A stretch of 64,000 nucleotides of DNA, taken from NCBI RefSeq assembly GCF_001718695.1, contig NZ_CP013422.1, positions 310,001 to 374,000 of the forward strand, given 5' to 3'. Positions 9,622 to 18,298 of this stretch are shown here, piece by piece. This DNA is from Burkholderia ubonensis (lineage in GTDB: Bacteria > Pseudomonadota > Gammaproteobacteria > Burkholderiales > Burkholderiaceae). The position numbers and the translations under genes were made by a program. The stretch's first letter is position 1. Each line of letters starts with the position of its first letter. Below the pieces are notes generated by a model, which was not told the origin of the DNA, did no database searches, and saw only the letters and a program-made list of their open reading frames with translations.

Positions 9622-10353
9622 ATGACCGACACGCTGCTGAAACTGGAGCACCTCGACACGTTCTACGGACCGGTGCAGGTGCATTTCGACGTGAGCTTCG
9701 AGGTCGGCCGCGGGCAGATCGTCAGCCTGCTCGGCGGCAACGCGAGCGGCAAGTCGACGACGATGAAGCTGATTCTCGGGCTGATGCGGCCGGGGCGCGG
9801 CGTCGTGCGCTTCGACGGCGACGACGTGACGTCGCTCGCGACGCCGCAGCGCGTCCGGCGCGGGATCGCGGCGGTGCCCGAGGCGCGGCGGCTGTTCGGC
9901 GACATGAGCGTGCGCGAGAACCTGTTGATGGGCGCGTACACGCGTGGCGACCGCGCGGCGGTCGCCGACGATTACGCGCGCGTGCTCGACCTGTTTCCGC
10001 GCGTGAAGGAGCGGCTCGCGCAGCGTGCGGGCACGCTGTCGGGCGGCGAGCAGCAGATGCTCGCGATGGCGCGTGCGCTGATGGCGCGGCCGAAACTGAT
10101 CTGCATGGACGAGCCGACGATGGGCTTGTCGCCGCTCTACGTCGACAAGGTGCTCGAACTCATCGATGCGATCAACCGGCAGGGCGTGACGGTGTTCATG
10201 GTCGAGCAGAACGCGAGCCTCGCGCTGGAGATCGCGCACTACGGATACGTGTTGCAGACGGGGCGCGTCGCGCTCGAAGGGCCGGCGAGGGCGCTGCTCG
10301 ACGACGAACGCGTGCGCGATGCGTATCTCGGCGGGGATGCCGTGACGGCCTGA
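9622..10353 (+). CDS. LivF-type ABC transporter ATP-binding protein
   Basis: This 243-residue ATPase has Walker A GGNASGKST, signature TLSGGEQQMLAMARALM, Walker B LICMDEPTMGL and H-loop VEQNASLAL. The frame also opens at 9589 in an ATGA overlap with the LivG stop. ATG 9622 is preferred because a GGAG lies 11 bases upstream and the conserved LivF N-terminus begins there. Walker A reads NASGKS in place of NGAGKS, a substitution seen in some LivF proteins. It is the last gene of the importer operon and converges on the histidine kinase gene with a 21-base gap. Confidence 0.92.
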   Translation: MTDTLLKLEHLDTFYGPVQVHFDVSFEVGRGQIVSLLGGNASGKSTTMKLILGLMRPGRGVVRFDGDDVTSLATPQRVRRGIAAVPEARRLFGDMSVRENLLMGAYTRGDRAAVADDYARVLDLFPRVKERLAQRAGTLSGGEQQMLAMARALMARPKLICMDEPTMGLSPLYVDKVLELIDAINRQGVTVFMVEQNASLALEIAHYGYVLQTGRVALEGPARALLDDERVRDAYLGGDAVTA

Positions 10354-10374
10354 CGGCGGCAGTATGCTGCGTGC

Positions 10375-11784
10375 TCACGCTCCCCGCCCACTCCCCACCG
10401 CCCGTGGAAACGTCAACACCACCGCGAACCCGCCCTCTGGCGGAAACGCGAAGCCGACGCTTCCGCCATGCGCTTTCATCACTTCCTGCACGATTGCGAG
10501 CCCGAGCCCCGACCCGGTGCGGCGCTCGCTGCCGTCCGGCGCGATTCGCACGAACGGCTGCAATGCCGCGTCCCACTGCTCGCGGGGAATGCCGCGGCCG
10601 TTGTCGGCGACGGTCAGCGTCACCGCGTCGCCGGCAGTTGCGACCGACACCGCGATGTCGTCCGCGTGGCCGTGCAGCAACGCGTTGTGCAGCACGTTCG
10701 ACAGCGCCTCCTGCAGGCTGATCGCGTCGCCGTCGATCCACGTGTGCGGCGCGTCGCTGTCGAACGCGACCGCCACGTCACGTTCGTCGGCGAGCGGGAT
10801 CGTGCGCCCGAGCACTTCCTTCGCAATCCCGACCAGTTCGACCGGCTGCAGTGGAACGACTTCGGTGCGATGGATCACCATCGCGTGATTCAGCAGTTGC
10901 CCGGTGAGCCGGCCGACGTCCGCGCAGGTCGCGCGCAGCGCGTCGAGCCGCGCCGCGTGGCGCGCCGGGTCGGCTTCGCTGCCGAGCAGCTCGATCTGCG
11001 CATCGAGCCGCGCGAGCGGCGTGCGCATCTGGTGCGCGGCGTCGGCGATGAAGCGCTGCATCACCGCGATCCGCTCCGCGAGACGGCGCATCAGCCCGTT
11101 GATCGCGCCGATGATCGCGTCGATCTCGCTCGGCGTGTCGACGGCTACCGGCCGAAGATCGGCGGGATCGCGCGCGGCGATGATCGTCTCGATCTGCGCG
11201 AGCGGCCGCAGCCCGCGCCGGATCGCGAGGCCGCTCGCGCCGATCGCGAGCACGCTCATCAGCAGGATCAGCGTCCACACCTTGAAGCTCATGTCGTTCG
11301 TCAGCTGCCGGCGCGCGTTCGTCGTCTGCGCGACGGTGACGAGCGCCCAGCCGGGCGTGCGCTCCTCGGGCATGTAGCGCGCGATGGTCGCCATCCGGAT
11401 GCGCTGGCGCTGGTAGGCGCCGTTCGCGAACGCGGGGCCCTGCCGCGCGGCGGCGAGGGTCGCGGGGCTCGCGAGATCGTTGTAGCCGGCCACGACGACG
11501 CCGCGCGAATCGACGACCTTGTAGTAGACGAGGTCGTAGCGCGACAGCGTCGACAGCGCGGCGACCGGCGGATTCAGCGCGAGCACGCCGCCCTGCACGT
11601 AGAGGTTCTCCGCGACCTGGATCGCGGCGCCGGCGAGCAGCTGGTCGTACGCGCGCTCGGCGGCGACGCCCGCGTAGTAGCGCGCGATCGCGGCCAGCGC
11701 GAGCGCGCCCGACGCGACGACGAGCGCGACGAACAGCAGCGTGCGCCCGAACAGCGTCTTCGGAAACCAGTCAATGCGCGGCAA
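10375..11784 (-). CDS. TctE/QseC-like sensor histidine kinase
   Basis: This 469-residue kinase has an N-terminal membrane helix (about residues 14-33), a periplasmic sensor of about 130 residues, a second helix near 170-188, a HAMP-like linker and the phosphoacceptor site IADAAHQMRTPLA (His251). ATPase motifs include NVLHNALLHG, VADNGRGI and GSGLGLAI. No in-frame ATG fits; a TTG at 11784 is the best start, with a GGGATGGGG-like purine run upstream inside the regulator gene, and it overlaps that gene by 14 bases. The regulator is upstream, so the pair is co-transcribed. The 'one-domain sensor' architecture matches TctE-type kinases that read carboxylate-like signals through periplasmic binding proteins. 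Confidence 0.9.
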   Translation of the reverse strand: MPRIDWFPKTLFGRTLLFVALVVASGALALAAIARYYAGVAAERAYDQLLAGAAIQVAENLYVQGGVLALNPPVAALSTLSRYDLVYYKVVDSRGVVVAGYNDLASPATLAAARQGPAFANGAYQRQRIRMATIARYMPEERTPGWALVTVAQTTNARRQLTNDMSFKVWTLILLMSVLAIGASGLAIRRGLRPLAQIETIIAARDPADLRPVAVDTPSEIDAIIGAINGLMRRLAERIAVMQRFIADAAHQMRTPLARLDAQIELLGSEADPARHAARLDALRATCADVGRLTGQLLNHAMVIHRTEVVPLQPVELVGIAKEVLGRTIPLADERDVAVAFDSDAPHTWIDGDAISLQEALSNVLHNALLHGHADDIAVSVATAGDAVTLTVADNGRGIPREQWDAALQPFVRIAPDGSERRTGSGLGLAIVQEVMKAHGGSVGFAFPPEGGFAVVLTFPRAVGSGRGA

Positions 11785-12436
11785 TCTGATACCCCATCCC
11801 GCGCGCGGTGCGGATCTCGACCGAGCTGCCGTGCAGCTTCCGGCGCACGCGCGTCACGTATTGCTCGACCGCGTTCGCGCTCGGCTCGTTGCCGAAGCTG
11901 AACAGCTGGTTCAGCAATTCTTCCTTCGAAAAGATCCGCTGCGGCCGGCTCGCGAGAATCTCGAGCAGCGCGAACTCCTGGCGCGACAGCGACAGCGGCC
12001 GGCCGTCGAGTTCGGCGAGGCGGCTGCTGCGATCGATCGTGAGGCCGCCGAGCGTCAGCACGTCGTTCGCGTGGCCGCTGTTGCGGCGCAGGAGCGCCTG
12101 CACGCGCGCGTCCAGTTCGCGGTAGTCGAACGGCTTCACGAGATAGTCGTCCGCGCCGAGCCCGAGGCCGCTCACGCGGTCGTCGATCGCGGAGCGCGCG
12201 GTGACGAGCAGCACCGGCGTCGTGCTGCCCGATGCGCGCAGGTGGCGCAGGATCGCGAAGCCGTCCATCGAAGGCAGCATCACGTCGAGCACGACGAGAT
12301 CGAAGCGCTCGATGCGCAGCAGGCTGTTCGCCGTCGCGCCGTCGGTCTCGAGATCCACCGCGTGGCCGAGCCGCGTCAGGCGGCTGCGGATCGCCGCACC
12401 GATTTCCGCGTCGTCTTCTGCGACGAGAATGCGCAT
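11771..12436 (-). CDS. OmpR/TctD-type response regulator
   Basis: This 221-residue protein has an N-terminal receiver (acidic cluster EDD at 7-9, phosphoacceptor Asp51 in LDVMLPSMDG, Lys in VKPF) and a C-terminal winged helix ending VRRKLHGSSVEIRTARGMGY. ATG 12436 is chosen over the GTG at 12457 because AGGA sits at the right distance upstream and the receiver starts there. It overlaps the kinase gene by 14 bases. The divergent genes (an NMT1-like binding protein and an MFS carrier) are the likely targets; this is inferred from position only. Confidence 0.93.
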   Translation of the reverse strand: MRILVAEDDAEIGAAIRSRLTRLGHAVDLETDGATANSLLRIERFDLVVLDVMLPSMDGFAILRHLRASGSTTPVLLVTARSAIDDRVSGLGLGADDYLVKPFDYRELDARVQALLRRNSGHANDVLTLGGLTIDRSSRLAELDGRPLSLSRQEFALLEILASRPQRIFSKEELLNQLFSFGNEPSANAVEQYVTRVRRKLHGSSVEIRTARGMGYQIAAH

Positions 12437-12570
12437 GTTGCCGTCCTGCCGATTCACTGGGTTACGGGTTTTCCCGGGGAGGGGATGTCAGCATTTTCTC
12501 AGACTCGCTCGATAACCTGTGCGCAGCCGGGAATTGCAGAGACGGCATTAATACCAGAGGAGACGGCACC

Positions 12571-12609
12571 ATGCAGCAGGCAACGAGCGAAGCGGGAGCG
12601 CGCGCATGA
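12571..12609 (+). CDS. Possible 12-residue leader ORF coupled to the binding-protein gene
   Basis: A 13-codon frame (MQQATSEAGARA, TGA) has a strong GAGGAG seven bases before its ATG, and its TGA overlaps the ATG of the NMT1-like gene (ATGA at 12606-12609). It is out of frame with that gene, so it cannot be a simple N-terminal extension. It may be a translated leader that couples translation, or a chance frame. Confidence 0.35.
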   Translation: MQQATSEAGARA

Positions 12610-13622
12610 CGCCGTCGCCGCGCCGCCGCGCGATCGTCGCCGCCGGGCTCGGCGCGGCGCTCGCGCCGTCGCTCGTGCTGCCGAAGCCGCGCACGGTGCG
12701 GATCTCGAAAGGCTACGGCGTGCTGTACCTGCCGCTGCTCGTGATGGAGAAGCAGCGGCTGTTCGAGCGGCACGCGGCGCGGCACGGCGTGCGCGACGTC
12801 AGCGTCGACTGGGTGCTGCTCGACGGCGGCAACTCGGTCAACGACGCGATGATGGCCGGCACGCTCGACTTCGCGGGCGCCGGCGCGCCGGGCTTCATCG
12901 AGCTGTGGGCGCGGGCGCGCGGGATTCCGAACGTCGAGGTGATCGGCGTCGGCGGGCTGTCGACGACGTCGCTGTCGCTGAACGCGAACCGGCCCGGGCT
13001 CGCGTCGCTGCGCGACTTCACGCCGTCCGACCGGATCGCGGTGCCGGGCATCCGTACATCGCTGTCGGCGGTCGTGCTGCAGATGGTCGCGGGCAAGCTG
13101 CTGGGCCGGCAGCATTTCGCGCAGCTCGATTCGATCACCGTGAACCTGCCGCACCCGCAGGCGATGCAGGCGCTGATCCGGCACGAGAGCGGCGTCACCG
13201 CGCACTTCACGTCGCCGCCGTTCTCGACGCTCGAACTCCGGCAGCCGGGCATCCACCGCGTCGTCGGCTCGATCGACGTGCTCGGCCCGCTGACGCTCGA
13301 CGTCGTGTTCGCGCCGAAGCGGCTCGTCGACGCGGAGCCTGCGCTCGCCGCCGCATTCCTCGGCGCGCTCGACGACGCGAACCGGCTGATCGCGCAGGAC
13401 CCGCGCGCGGCGGCGGCGATCTATGCGTCGGCGTCGGGCGTCGGCGTGTCGCACGACGACGTGATGCAGATGCTCGCCGCGCCCGAGACGCGCTTCTCGG
13501 TGCGGCCGAACCAGTTGATGGACTACGTCGATTTTCTCTACATGGCCGGCACGATCAAGGCGAAGCCGCGCACGTGGCAGGAGATGTTCGTGCCGATGCT
13601 CGACGGCTTCCGGCCGTCGTAG
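12606..13622 (+). CDS. NMT1/SsuA-like periplasmic binding protein
   Basis: This 338-residue protein has an Arg-rich signal (PRRRAIVAAGLGAALAPSLV) that could be Sec or Tat type. A type-II binding-protein fold of the NMT1/TauA/SsuA class follows: SKGYGVLYLPLLVMEKQRLF, then a GGNSVNDAMMAGTLDFAGAG pocket loop. Relatives bind sulfonates, nitrate or pyrimidine precursors. No ABC permease or ATPase accompanies it; an MFS carrier follows after 45 bases and a sensor kinase is divergent. It may therefore present a ligand to the kinase, not feed an ABC importer. That role is inference. Confidence 0.8.
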   Translation: MTPSPRRRAIVAAGLGAALAPSLVLPKPRTVRISKGYGVLYLPLLVMEKQRLFERHAARHGVRDVSVDWVLLDGGNSVNDAMMAGTLDFAGAGAPGFIELWARARGIPNVEVIGVGGLSTTSLSLNANRPGLASLRDFTPSDRIAVPGIRTSLSAVVLQMVAGKLLGRQHFAQLDSITVNLPHPQAMQALIRHESGVTAHFTSPPFSTLELRQPGIHRVVGSIDVLGPLTLDVVFAPKRLVDAEPALAAAFLGALDDANRLIAQDPRAAAAIYASASGVGVSHDDVMQMLAAPETRFSVRPNQLMDYVDFLYMAGTIKAKPRTWQEMFVPMLDGFRPS

Positions 13623-13667
13623 GCGCAACCTCACATACTCACAACCGACACCCCGGAGGAGCAAGCA

Positions 13668-14978
13668 GTGACCGCTACCGAAACCCTGAACCCCGCGTCC
13701 GCCGATGAGCGGCACGTCATGTCGAAGATGGCGCGGCGCCTGCTGCCCATCCTCGTCGTGATGTTCCTGATCGCGTTCATCGACCGGCAGAACGTCGGCT
13801 TCGCGAAACTGCAGATGGTGCACAGCCTCGGGATGACGGAGGCCGCGTTCGGCCTCGCGTCGTCGCTGTTCTTCATCGGCTACCTGCTGTTCGAGGTGCC
13901 GAGCACGCTCGCGCTGCATCGCTACGGCGCGCGGGTGTGGCTCGCGCGCATCATGCTGACGTGGGGGCTGATCACGGTGGCGATGGGCTTCACGACGTCG
14001 ATGCCGGTGTTCTGCGGGCTGCGCTTCGCGCTCGGCATCGCCGAGGCGGGCTTCTATCCGGGCGTCATCTACTACCTGACGCTGTGGTTCCCGCAAAGCT
14101 ATCGCGCGAAGGTGCTCGGCATCTTCACGCTCGGCAGCGCGCTCGCGAACATGCTCGGCTCGCTGGTCGGCGGCTGGCTGCTGAGCCTGAACGGCGTGTG
14201 GGGGCTCGCGGGCTGGCAGTGGGTGTTCGTCGCGACGGGCATCCCGGCGGTGGCGGTCGCGATCGTCGTGTTCCGCGTGCTGCCCGCGTCGTATCGCGAC
14301 GCGCGCTTCCTCGACGAGCGCGAGAAGCAGGTCGTCGCCGCCGCGCTCGAACGCGAGCAGCCTGCGCAGGCCGAGCACGCGCAGCCGTGGAAGGCGCTGC
14401 TCGATCCGCGCGTGATGCTGTTCGCGGCGACCTACATGCTGATGTCGACGTCGCTGTACGGCGTCACGTACTGGCTGCCGACGCTCGTGAAGTCGTTCGG
14501 CGTATCGAGCGGCATGAACGGTTTCCTCAGCATGCTGCCGTGGGCGCTCGCGGTGCTGCTGCTGCTCTGGCTGCCCGCGAAGCTGCGCCGCGCGAAGAGC
14601 ATCCTGCGCACGATCGCGATCGTCGCGGCGCTCGGCGCGCTCGGCTTCCTGCTGAGCCTCGTGCTGCCGTCGACGCCGCTGCGCTTCGTCGCGCTCGTGC
14701 TCGGCGGCGCGTGCATTCCGCTGCTGTATCCGTGCTTCTGGTCGATGCCGCCGCGCTACTTCACCGGCGCGCGCGCGGCGGCGAGCGTCGCGGCGATCAA
14801 CTCGATCGGCAACCTCGGCGGCTTCTTCAGCCAGAACCTGATGCCGTTCGCCGGCAAGGTCACCGGCACCGCGTTCGGGCCGATGATCGTGCCGATCGTG
14901 TGTCTCGCGTTGCTCGGCGTCGGCGCGGTCGTCGCGTGGACGCGCTCGGAGCGCACGATGGTCGCCGCGCAGGCGTGA
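13668..14978 (+). CDS. MFS transporter, anion:cation symporter (ACS) family
   Basis: This 436-residue protein with about 12 membrane helices has the GTG start at 13668 with a GGAGGAG run upstream. The opening LLPILVVMFLIAFIDRQNVG and the motif GIAEAGFYPGVIYYLTLWFP are hallmarks of the ACS family (phthalate, tartrate and glucarate carriers), which are proton-coupled importers of organic anions. It is co-transcribed with the NMT1-like binding protein. Together they suggest uptake of an organic acid under control of the divergent two-component system. Confidence 0.9.
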   Translation: MTATETLNPASADERHVMSKMARRLLPILVVMFLIAFIDRQNVGFAKLQMVHSLGMTEAAFGLASSLFFIGYLLFEVPSTLALHRYGARVWLARIMLTWGLITVAMGFTTSMPVFCGLRFALGIAEAGFYPGVIYYLTLWFPQSYRAKVLGIFTLGSALANMLGSLVGGWLLSLNGVWGLAGWQWVFVATGIPAVAVAIVVFRVLPASYRDARFLDEREKQVVAAALEREQPAQAEHAQPWKALLDPRVMLFAATYMLMSTSLYGVTYWLPTLVKSFGVSSGMNGFLSMLPWALAVLLLLWLPAKLRRAKSILRTIAIVAALGALGFLLSLVLPSTPLRFVALVLGGACIPLLYPCFWSMPPRYFTGARAAASVAAINSIGNLGGFFSQNLMPFAGKVTGTAFGPMIVPIVCLALLGVGAVVAWTRSERTMVAAQA

Positions 14979-14983
14979 TGCGC

Positions 14984-15004
14984 CACGCCGCGCGCGCCGG
15001 CGTG
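14984..15004. terminator. Hairpin in the convergent gap (possible bidirectional terminator)
   Basis: CACGCCG and CGGCGTG form a perfect 7-base stem around a 7-base GC-only loop, in the 37-base gap between the converging MFS and histidine-kinase genes. There is no T-run on either side, so it is not a textbook intrinsic terminator. Confidence 0.4.
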
Positions 15005-15015
15005 CTCCTCGCCGG

Positions 15016-16815
15016 TCATTCCTGTGTGCGCGCGGCGTGGCGTGCGTCGTACGCGATCGCGACATGCGCGGCCGCCACCGGAACCTCCACCTCGACCGTC
15101 GTTCCTTCGCCGAGCGTCGTGTCGATCCGCAACGTTCCGCCGACCAGGTACGCCCGCTCGCGCAACCCGACGAGCCCGAACGAGCCGGGCTTGCGCGGAT
15201 CGCCGGGATCGAAGCCGGCGCCGTCGTCGCGGATCGTCAGCACGAGCGTTTCGTCGCGATATGCGAGCGCCACGCTCGCGCTCGACGCCGCCGCATGGCG
15301 CGCGACGTTCGCCAGCGCTTCCTGCGCGATGCGGAACACGGCCGTCGCATACGGCTCGTCGAGCTGCAATTCGCCGGGCTCGACGCGCAGCGTGCAAGCG
15401 ACCCCATGACGGCGCTGGAAATCTTCGACGAGCCACTGCATCGCCGCGGCGAAGCCGAGATCGTCGAGCATCAGCGGCCGGAGATCCGACGCGATGCGCC
15501 GCGTCGCGGCCACCGCGCCGCGCGCGAGCCCGTGCATCGCCGCGATCTTGCGCGCGAGCTGCGCGTCGTCCTGCGGCACGTGGTCGATCAGCCATTCGAG
15601 ATCGTTCTTCAGCGTCGCGAGCGTCTGCGCGAGTTCGTCGTGCAGCTCGCGCGCGATGCGGCGCTGCTCCGCTTCGCGCGCGCTCGCGCTGATCGCCGAG
15701 ATCTCCCGCAGCTCCTCGCGCGACGCCTGCAAGGCCCGCTCCGCGCGCACGCGTTCCTCGACCTCGCGCCGCAGGTCGCGGTTCGACGCGCTCAGCTGCG
15801 CGGTGCGCGCGGCGACGCGCTGCTCGAGGCGTTCGTTCGCGTCGTTCAGCTCCGCGGTCTTCTGCAGCACGAGCTGATGCTCGTGCCGTTCGCCGGCGAG
15901 CGCGCGCGCCGTGCGTGCATGCAGCCGGCCGTTCTCGAACAGCAGCGCGAACAGCACGAGGCTCGATGCGACGAGCCCGTAGGTGCGCCCCGCATAGAAG
16001 CCGAGATCGAAGCGCCCGTGATTCAGCATCGCCGACATGGCGATATCGAACAGCCACGCGACCGTGACGATCATCACCCACAGGTCGAGTACCGAATGGC
16101 GGCGCCGGCGCCGCCACAGCAGCACGAGCGCCGCGAGGTTCAACCCCCAGACGACCGCGATCGCGTTCGTCATCGTCGCGGTCATCCGGTTGCCGTCCAT
16201 GATGCGCGGCAGCAAATCGTGGCCGGCGGTCGCGAGCAACGCGAGCGCGGCGGTCGCGCCGGCGGTCAGCGCGATGCACAGCAGCACGGGAACCGCCGCG
16301 CGGCGCCGCTGCAGCGATGGGCTGCGCGTACGCGAGGCCGCGCGCAGCAGCGCGTATACGCCGAGCGCCAACGGAAAGCCGCCGTGCCAGAAGATGTACA
16401 GCCACGCGGTCGTCTGTTCGCCCGCGTGCAGCAGGCCGGTCGGCGCGAACAGGCCTGGGAAGGTCAGCATGTGCACGCCGGCCATGAGGCCCGTGAACAG
16501 GTAGCCGGCCGCGAGCGCCAGCAGCGCCCGCTCGCGCAGGATCGCGTATTGGCCGAGCAGCAGGCCGGCCGTCACCATGTCGTTGACGAGGATCGCCGTC
16601 TGGTAGACCGGGATGAAGCCCCACTCCTGCGCGAGCGGCATCTTCGCGAACGGCGCCAGCGCGACGAAGATCGCCGCCGATACGATCACGGTCGCGAGCG
16701 CGAGCCGGCGCTCGCGCCGCTCCGGCCGCAGCGACGACATGAACATGTGCGACGGCTGTGGCGCGTCGTCGTCGGCGGCGGCGGCCGGCTCGCGCATGCG
16801 GAACGCGGCCATCAT
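15016..16815 (-). CDS. Membrane sensor histidine kinase, NarX/UhpB type
   Basis: This 599-residue kinase has an N-terminal block of seven or eight hydrophobic segments (about residues 38-295, MASE-like), then a coiled coil (about 310-385). The HisKA_3 site is RRIARELHDELAQTLATLKN (His392), followed by a C-terminal ATPase with REDGAGFDP-like and GLVGLRERA motifs. The multi-helix sensor suggests it reads a membrane or redox cue, not a periplasmic ligand. Its ATG overlaps the stop of the cognate regulator (ATGA). It phosphorylates that regulator, and the regulon is not evident. Confidence 0.9.
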   Translation of the reverse strand: MMAAFRMREPAAAADDDAPQPSHMFMSSLRPERRERRLALATVIVSAAIFVALAPFAKMPLAQEWGFIPVYQTAILVNDMVTAGLLLGQYAILRERALLALAAGYLFTGLMAGVHMLTFPGLFAPTGLLHAGEQTTAWLYIFWHGGFPLALGVYALLRAASRTRSPSLQRRRAAVPVLLCIALTAGATAALALLATAGHDLLPRIMDGNRMTATMTNAIAVVWGLNLAALVLLWRRRRRHSVLDLWVMIVTVAWLFDIAMSAMLNHGRFDLGFYAGRTYGLVASSLVLFALLFENGRLHARTARALAGERHEHQLVLQKTAELNDANERLEQRVAARTAQLSASNRDLRREVEERVRAERALQASREELREISAISASAREAEQRRIARELHDELAQTLATLKNDLEWLIDHVPQDDAQLARKIAAMHGLARGAVAATRRIASDLRPLMLDDLGFAAAMQWLVEDFQRRHGVACTLRVEPGELQLDEPYATAVFRIAQEALANVARHAAASSASVALAYRDETLVLTIRDDGAGFDPGDPRKPGSFGLVGLRERAYLVGGTLRIDTTLGEGTTVEVEVPVAAAHVAIAYDARHAARTQE

Positions 16816-17459
16816 GCGTCGCCCACGCCGAGATCGAGCTCGTGGCGCACCGCATAGCGGATCAGCGCCGCGTCGTGCGGCAGGTCCATTTTCTCGAGAA
16901 TGCGCATCTTGTAGGTGCTGACCGTCTTCGCGCTGAGGGCGAGCGCGCTCGCGATCTGCGTGACGGTCTGTCCCGCGACGATGCGGCGCATCACGTCGAA
17001 TTCGCGCGCCGACAGCCGTTCGTGCGGCGGCGTCTCGACCGGCGCGTGCAGGGTCCGGGCAAGGCTCTCCGCCGCCGACGGGCTCACGTAGACGCCGCCG
17101 GACGCCACCTTGCCGACCGCCGCGACCAGCTCGGCGGTTGCGCTGTCCTTCGTCAGGTAGCCGGTCGCGCCGGCCTTGAACGCGCGCGCCGCGTACTGCT
17201 CCTCCGCGTGCATCGTGAGCACGAGCGTGCGCAGCGTCGGCGTGTGGGTCTTGAGCAGCTTGAGGAGCTCGATGCCGGTCGGCGCGGGCATCGACAGGTC
17301 GAGCAGCAGCACGTCGGCCGCGCCGCGCTCGGCCAGCGCGAGCGTGGTCGGGCCGTCGCAGGCTTCGCCGATGATTTCGAAACCGCCGGCCGTCTCGAGT
17401 ATGTGACGCAGCCCGTCTCGCATGACTGCGTGGTCGTCGGCCAGTATCACCTTGATCAT
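16812..17459 (-). CDS. NarL/LuxR-type response regulator
   Basis: This 215-residue protein has a receiver domain (MIKVILADDHAVMRDGLRHI, phosphoacceptor Asp54 in LLLDLSMPAP, Lys in LTKDSAT) and a LuxR-type HTH (LSAREFDVMRRIVAGQTVTQ, then SAKTVSTYKMRILEKM). The ATG at 17459 is chosen because it begins the conserved receiver strand; the open frame upstream is not conserved in character. It is coupled to the downstream kinase by an ATGA overlap. A separate intergenic region upstream (17460-17749) must hold its promoter. Confidence 0.94.
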   Translation of the reverse strand: MIKVILADDHAVMRDGLRHILETAGGFEIIGEACDGPTTLALAERGAADVLLLDLSMPAPTGIELLKLLKTHTPTLRTLVLTMHAEEQYAARAFKAGATGYLTKDSATAELVAAVGKVASGGVYVSPSAAESLARTLHAPVETPPHERLSAREFDVMRRIVAGQTVTQIASALALSAKTVSTYKMRILEKMDLPHDAALIRYAVRHELDLGVGDA

Positions 17460-17749
17460 GGAGCGGTTCTCTCCCGGATGGCGCCGCGTGGCCGCGGCTG
17501 TTCGTCCAACAATATATTCCGCCGCAGCGGCAAACGGTGTGCCCGATGTATCTTTTTGAGACACTTGAGCGGGGAATGCATATTGCAGCGAAACGATCGC
17601 CGCGTACAGGTGCAGGCGGCAGCGCCAGACGGGGCGGGCGTTTCCGCGTGGTCGTCGGCCGCCGGTCGATGCCGCGGACCGCGGGCCGGCCTGTTTAAGA
17701 GATAAACTGGTGAGCGATTGGAATGCGTCCCGCCGAAGGAATCCCGACG

Positions 17750-18202
17750 ATGGTCGATCTCGTCCACATCCTGCCGTCCGTGCTGCCCGACGCCGTCGCG
17801 TGGGCCGGTGCGCAGGCCGCGCAGGGGCTTGCGCACGGCGCGCCTCTGACGCGCGCGCAGCACGCCGATGCGCACTCGGTCGGCGTCGCGCAGCCGGAGC
17901 GGATCCGCGTCGTGATCGCGGATCGGCTGCCGTTTCCCGATACGCCGACGCTGGGCGCGATCGCCCACGACTCCGGGCTGCTCGCGCCGGAGACGATCGG
18001 CCTGACGCTCGGCCACGCGGTGTTCGTGCTGCAGGGGCACGATACGCGCCGGCTCCTCACCCACGAATTCCGCCATGTGCACCAGTACGAAGCCGCCGGG
18101 TCGATCGGCGCGTTTCTCGCGCGCTATCTGCGCGAGATCGCGACGGTCGGCTACGACGCCGCGCCGCTCGAGGCGGATGCGCGGCGGCACGAGATCGGCT
18201 GA
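17750..18202 (+). CDS. Small HExxH protein (DUF4157-like putative metallopeptidase)
   Basis: This protein of about 150 residues has a single zinc-metallopeptidase-like motif HEFRHVHQYE (HEFRH at 105-109). That resembles the core of DUF4157 domains, which usually sit inside larger toxins or contractile-injection effectors; here it stands alone. Glu142 in LEADARRHEIG could be the third ligand. ATG 17750 is preferred over 17723 because GAAGGA lies at the right spacing. No signal peptide is evident. It may be an orphan domain or a housekeeping relative, and no substrate can be proposed. Confidence 0.7.
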   Translation: MVDLVHILPSVLPDAVAWAGAQAAQGLAHGAPLTRAQHADAHSVGVAQPERIRVVIADRLPFPDTPTLGAIAHDSGLLAPETIGLTLGHAVFVLQGHDTRRLLTHEFRHVHQYEAAGSIGAFLARYLREIATVGYDAAPLEADARRHEIG

Positions 18203-18298
18203 CGCTGCCCACGGGCGCGCACGCGCATCGACGAAGCCGCGCGCCGCCGCGATGCGCCCGCTGCCGGCGCGGCGCACAGTGATGCCCGGCGGCCCGCG

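Noticed and set aside
12462..15065. A minus-strand open frame of about 870 codons
   Set aside because: It is antisense to the binding-protein and MFS genes, which have clear family motifs.
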